From NCBI GenBank assembly GCA_024449915.1, contig JAMZAV010000976.1:1-64000 (forward strand): a stretch of 64,000 nucleotides of DNA. Reading direction: 5' to 3'. Shown here in pieces: positions 59,169 through 64,000 of the stretch (position 1 is the first letter of the stretch; each line of letters opens with the position of its first letter). Under the pieces are notes generated by a model. It worked only from the letters and a program-made list of their open reading frames with translations, did not search any database and was not told the origin of the DNA. The position numbers were made by a program, and so were the translations under genes. The stretch is from Sweltsa coloradensis. Lineage: Eukaryota > Arthropoda > Insecta > Plecoptera > Chloroperlidae.

Positions 59169-60871
59169 CACAGAGCATAGGTGGTCCATAGCGATCCGTG
59201 CGCTTCCTTCAACCCAGCAGATATGCACGCCGACTCAAAGCGAGCGTAAAAGTTTTGTGATGGCAATTAGGACACTTTTAATACTTTTAAAGTCTACTGC
59301 CAATATTTCTTGATTGTAATTGACGTCTGTACATAGCATGTGTACGCAATTACTGTTTACTTTGGTATGAAACACTTTCGAGGTGGCAGTTCTCTCGACG
59401 TATCCACACTCGATTCGAATGAGAAGGCTGCCCGTGCCATGTTGCCAAGCCAAATACCAGGTTGGCCAAACTCTCAAGAAGAAGTTTCCAACTATTACAT
59501 ATCGTATATTTATTGTTTATAATTACATGAAAGCCAATCATATTGAATGTTTAATGTTTAACGAACTTAGCATTATTTCGTCCATTAGCCCATTAGCCTA
59601 TTTTAGTGATTAACGTGTTATTTTGATGGGACGTTTCGATTTCCGAGGTTGGCAAATACTAAACTAGTCAGTTAGCAACTGTGCCAATAAAAGATGCAAA
59701 TAAATAGGTTTTCCTAAAATGTAACAATTAAAAATAAATTAATACTTACAGAAGTAAAATAAACTACAGTTGTAAGATTATCTGATATAAAAAATACTTA
59801 CTAGGCCCTATTTTATAAGCCCTTACTGAATAATAATATTATACTCTTGAGTCCGCTGGTACACTCGCTGGAGCCACTTTAATTTGTGTCCTCAATTGTA
59901 AATCGGTTTTAAAAACTGATTTGAATAAACTTATAAATCATTGAAAAGTAATAAACAATCAAATTTTCATTTAAACCCCAATTAAGGAACGACAACATTT
60001 TGTTTTTCATGCAATTTAGTCTAATTATATCCGTTTAAAAACGTAGTTCACAAATTAATCCGAACTATATTTTCTCGATAATATTTTATGTGGTTTATAT
60101 TATAGTGATGAAGGCGCAAATATAATCAATTCCCAAATTTTGGGGCAGATTTTTACTACCATTGATATCAATTACTAGCTGCTGGGTCCTAAAAGCGCGC
60201 TTATGCTTAAAAACCTGGTAATTATCAACATTAACATGTTTATAGCAAAATTTGTGACTACATTTTATTACTTCGTGTTTACCAAAATTACATTTCATTT
60301 AAACGCGTAACAAATTTGATTTGCTATGGTTTTAAACTGACACTAACTAACTGACACATTTTACTAGTTCATTATTTCAAAAATGTAACTGTGAATTCTG
60401 TAGTTAATTGTTAATTAATTGTCTATAGGTATTGACCTTTATGTTGATGCACTATGCAACGTGCATGTGCATCGTTGGTTTAACCTTTAGAGCATGCTAA
60501 TAAATCAGTTTCAAGCTAACAAAAGCCGTAGATAACAATCACATTAGTTGATAGAAAAGTACTCACAATATACACCCACACAGTATATAGAACGTTTCTC
60601 CTCTCGAAAACATGAAAAGCTGTGATGGAATGTGATTATTACACCAATAATATTGCATCACTTATTATATTCAATAATAATTATTGTAAACGTAATATGA
60701 ATTGTACATGTGAGATAATATTAATGTAGAGAAAATGTGAATTTAACAGTAGCCCACTTCCCATAAAACAATGTGATAAATTGTTATTAAATAATAAGAC
60801 TGAATGAAAAAACAAAACGAAATACATGGAAATTTATAGGCAATAAAACAAAAATCAGTGGGAGAAAAATA
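59169..60871. other. Intergenic DNA, nothing certain
   Basis: 59380-59480 is more balanced and open on both strands (for example SSLDVSTLDSNEKAARAM on +) without clear splice pairs. 59880-59940 resembles the retroelement tail seen at 11326 and 20690. Confidence 0.3.
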
Positions 60872-61420
60872 TAACGACAAAAAGATACACAAGTAGTATT
60901 GTATCCAACCAAATACAAAAATTTGTAAAAACAAAAAAAAACGGCAGCCAAGCTCTCCTTCAAAAGTCTTCGGCTGTGAATGCTGTGAGATATAGAAGTT
61001 GAGCCAAGCTTTTTATTCTTTCTCCCTAGTTTCGCTTTTAAAATAAGTAAGATCATTTCGCCTGTTGACGAGCGCCAAGCCAACGATTTTTGTGGTAAAA
61101 AAGTAAAATTTTTAAACTCGAAATCATAAAAAAATTGCTTGGTAATGAACCAAATTCAATGGCCAACCCATTTTTTGTATGATTTCTAGTTTAAAATTTT
61201 TACTTTTTTACCAAAAAAATCGTTAACTTGGCACTCGTCAACAGGCGTAATGATCTTACTTCTTTTCAAAGCGAAACTAGGGAGAAAGAATGAAAAGCTT
61301 GGCTCAACTTCTATATCTCACAGCATTCACAGCCGAAGACTTTTGAAGGAGAGCTTGGCTGCCGTTTTTTTTTTTTACATATTTTTGTATTTGGTTGGAT
61401 ATTACATCTTTTTGTTGTTC
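60872..61420. mobile_element. Large imperfect palindrome (foldback element)
   Basis: Arms of about 250 bp, 60872-61128 and 61178-61420, are inverted copies from AACGACAAAAAGAT... to ...GAAATCATA, around a spacer of about 50 bp. The arms contain GGCAGCCAAGCTCTCCTTC and TCGGCTGTGAATGCTGTGAG. Divergence is low, a few changes per 50 bp. The paired frames on the two strands (KAKLGRKNKKLGSTSISHS) are mirror products of the palindrome. Confidence 0.9.
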
Positions 61421-61525
61421 GTTCGCTATCAAGGTGTGAATGATGGACTTTGAATGATGAAATTTGTTAAGTTCAAAGTTGATTTTTTACATTTTTGGGC
61501 CCACGGTCCCCCCAAAGATACCCCT

Positions 61526-61960
61526 TAAATAAATAAATAAACAAATACATTTATTTAAAAGTCTACCCACTCAGTTATATAATGATGTTCAGTGGAAGAC
61601 TTTAAATCAAAGCGACCAAGCCAACCCTGCAGGCCCCGACGCAATCGACGAGTGAGCGATAACCAACCAAAGATCGATATTTGTAATAGGAAATATATCA
61701 ATCAGTGGTATGGACAGTGCGAACATCCGCGGATCAACGCCAGAATCAACAAGGCCGATTCAGAACAACTCTGAAATTTATTATGTGCTTCGTTGCTAGG
61801 ACGGCTCGAAAGTCACCGTTTACAAACTCCTAAGACAAGAACTGATAGACTTAAGTCCAAATCAGGAGTTAAAAAACTTTTGACTTTAGCGGGAATCGAA
61901 CCCTGGTCCTTCTGCATAGGAAGCAGATACGCTAACAACAAGACCAACGCACTAGCATTA
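61526..61960 (-). repeat. SINE family A, full-length copy
   Basis: Tail (AAAT)n, then GTCTACCCACTCAGTTATAT, CGACGCAATCGACGAGTGAG, CGCCAGAATCAACAAGGCCG, and the head with GCGGGAATCGAACCCTGG (B box in antisense). About 75-80% alike to 37862-38312 by eye. Confidence 0.85.
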
Positions 61961-62045
61961 GCGCTAGACATTTATAATGGTTAAGAGCATGTTTAATTTC
62001 AAGCTTGTACAAATTACTACGCCTCAGTAATTACGCGTTTTGATT

Positions 62046-62215
62046 TTGCTAGGACGGCTCCAAAGTCACCGTTTACAAACTCCTAAGACAAGAACTGATA
62101 GACTTAAGTCCAAATCAGAAGTTAAAATACTTCTGACTTTAGCGGGAATCGAACCCTGGCCCTTCTGCATTGGAAGCAGATACGCTAACAACAAGACCAA
62201 CGCACTAGCATAAGC
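62046..62215 (-). repeat. SINE family A head half, tandem duplicate
   Basis: Repeats 61794-61965 almost exactly (GCTAGGACGGCTC, GTCACCGTTTACAAACTCC, GAACTGATAGACTTAAGTCC, head). The tRNA-like anticodon arm is a perfect stem here: TCTGC-TTCCAAT-GCAGA. The duplication unit is about 255 bp. Confidence 0.85.
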
Positions 62216-63130
62216 ACTAGATATTTATAATGGTTAAGAGCATGTTTAATTTCAAGCTTACAAATTACTACGCCTGAGTAATTACGCATTTGATTTTGAT
62301 TTTCCCCGGTCCCAATTGCCCGGTTTTTGTTATATGAGATACATCTGAGTGTGGCCCAAGTTTCAAAGTTCCAAGATGAACCGTTTTCTCAGTATAGCGT
62401 ATTATTCATGAGTACGGAATTACCTACTTTTGATAATTTTGATTTTCTCCGGTACCCGTTACCCAATTTTGCTTTCCATATTCAAAAGTGATAAAGAATG
62501 AGAGATATCAAAATGTATTTCACGTTTGAAACATCTCAGTTGTAGCGTTTTCTTTGAATGATTCACTTTTTAAAGTTCAGATATGTTTTTTTGTCATTTT
62601 TGGGCCCATGGTCATCCCCAAATTTAGCCCCTTGTGTTTTGGACGCAAGATATTTATAATGGTTAATAGCATGTTTAATTTCAAGTTTGTACAAATTACC
62701 ACGCCTTGGTAATTACGCGTTTTGATTATCATCCAAATTTTGATTTTCTCCGGCCCCTGTTACCCGATTTTGGTTTTGAAAGCAAAAGTCACTGCGTCTG
62801 ATATACATCTAAGTGTGGTCCAAGTTTCATAGTTCTAAGATTTACCGTTTTCTCTGTAGGCTAAATTAATCTCCGCAGAGAACTCCTAGTCAGCCAGCCA
62901 CCCAGCCACCCACCCAACCACCAGCCAGCCGAAAAGAATTTGACGATGTTGAGAGCCTTTTTTAACACAGAACGAGTTGTCGGATCGGGCTGATTTTTTT
63001 TTGGTATGTCATGGACCACATACCAGGTCATATACCGAGTTTCAAGATTGTAACACCTTCTTTCGGGGCGGCGTGTGCAGATAGCTGAAAACCCCCCAAC
63101 TCTCGTAGCTGTATATAGGGCTAGAGTTCG

Positions 63131-63467
63131 TGTCGCCTTAGTAGTCGCATGCGCTTGACTGCCGGGCGACGACCGTCGCCCTAGATAGTGTTCTAGTAGT
63201 GTCAGGGTATTATATTATTATATATATTTGCACCTTCTCAAACGGCTCAACCCAAGTTATTATTTTTAACTGTGGTCCCAATAGAACCAATATGAAATCA
63301 TTCATCAAGAAGAAGAGTAAAAAACCTTTTTCGTGGAAATGGCCGCTGTAGGGTACACGACAATTTACTCAGTGTGGCCCTCTTCAAGTGAGTAACTAGG
63401 TGAATATAGTGCGTATAGTCTGTTGTAAAATATTCTAAGTCTGTTTATAAGGAGAATCAATCCCATA
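63131..63467. other. Intergenic DNA with a short GC hairpin
   Basis: GGGCGAC-GACC-GTCGCCC near 63164-63181 is a perfect 7-bp stem. Nothing else recognised. Confidence 0.35.
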
Positions 63468-63600
63468 ATTCTCATTAACGACTAAAGAAAACCTTGGAAG
63501 AAACTAACTCTCAGTCAGGATTGACTGTTCAAAACATTGAATCCGAGACCTCCCGAGTCAGATTGTCGCGAGCTACATCTGTTGGTAAGAGGTCAAGGCT
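63468..63600 (-). repeat. SINE family B fragment
   Basis: Keeps CATTAACGACTAAAGAAAAC, CTCAGTCAGGATTGACTG and GAGACCTCCCGAGTCAGA in antisense order; the 3' half is missing. Confidence 0.7.
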
Positions 63601-64000
63601 GGGTCAACGCATTGCGTTCTAACGGATCAAGTTTGAAGGATCGGTTTAGAGGGAAGAGGGCTGTACTTTGTTACACATCATGGCGCTCGCACAAACCACA
63701 GCCACCATTAACCCAGTAATATTGTCCCTTCTATCCGGGGCCCGGGCACATTCAACCGGTCGCGATCAAACGCAGTTTGTTGCCCCAGCCTTGCTTGCAT
63801 CATTACGTCACGCCAGAATTGAAAAACATATTTATCTTTCTTGAACTATACACAACACATCTTATTACTTTGTAGATTCTTACTGATTGGTTATTTACAA
63901 TGTTTAAAGAAAACGAATATATTTTAGAAATGTACGAATTGTACACTAATACTAACTAAGAATTGAAGTTCTCCTATGCCAACCGGTATGCCTGGATTCA
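63601..64000. other. Window end, nothing recognised
   Basis: A 60-codon frame ending at 63719 runs out of the SINE and has no features. Confidence 0.35.

Larger units (their letters stand above)
61430..63130. repeat. Composite repeat block with a captured, duplicated SINE
   Basis: Four modules recur. TTTTTGGGCCCA.GGTC is at 61494 and 62600. ATTTATAATGGTTAA.AGCATG is at 61971, 62223 and 62651. GATTTTC.CCGG.CCC is at 62296, 62443 and 62744. AGTGTGG.CCAAGTTTCA.AGTT is at 62348 and 62812. SINE A sequence lies between them. A (CAGC/CACC) simple tract is at 62893-62935. Confidence 0.75.

Noticed and set aside
60787..61453. Two similar frames on opposite strands
   Set aside because: They are mirror images created by the palindrome, not duplicated genes.

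Overview
The window is nuclear DNA from an animal, most likely an invertebrate. It is AT-rich, its genes are split by GT-AG introns, it holds many tRNA-derived SINEs and terminal-inverted-repeat (TIR) elements, and it encodes an adhesion-class GPCR and a Dbl-family RhoGEF, both metazoan families. I cannot name the phylum from sequence alone. I see no prokaryotic operons, CRISPR arrays or intact viral genes.

Two genes are supported and they point at each other. On the + strand an adhesion GPCR ends in one large exon (31143-32851) holding the GAIN domain, the GPS and seven membrane helices. Three small upstream exons (2816-2881, 13048-13154, 19549-19724) have good splice sites and fit this exon in exact phase; exons 1 and 2 together make a complete signal peptide. 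The joined model is a 685-residue receptor over about 30 kb. On the - strand six exons between 43287 and 36890 join in perfect phase into a DH-PH RhoGEF resembling ephexins, but with no C-terminal SH3 domain. If translation starts at 43268 it has 424 residues. The link between the two is plausible only in general terms: adhesion GPCRs often signal through Rho.

The rest is introns and intergenic DNA full of repeats. There are two SINE families. Family A has a tRNA-like head and a (TTTA)n tail; family B has a GGTTCGAATCC box and a conserved 'CTGACTGAAGG...CCTCAGTCGT' body. A group of TIR elements shares the terminus CTAGGAAAACGC (1.5, 20.8, 30.0 and 54.3 kb). Other elements are a pair with TTTAAAGGGGTAT ends (24.4 and 53.3 kb), an 0.8-kb TIR element at 7.1 kb, long-TIR elements at 12.0 and 60.9 kb, and a 5.4-kb region at 47.0-52.4 kb bounded by inverted repeats and unusually rich in homopolymers. 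Tandem arrays have periods of 22, 58 (twice), 8 and 6 bp.

The most interesting points are the phase-consistent receptor model with a GPS that has lost exactly one disulfide pair, a minisatellite that abuts and copies a splice acceptor, a Trp-rich N-terminus on the RhoGEF, and an acidic ORF segment shared between 21.3 kb and the decayed 48.3-kb locus.
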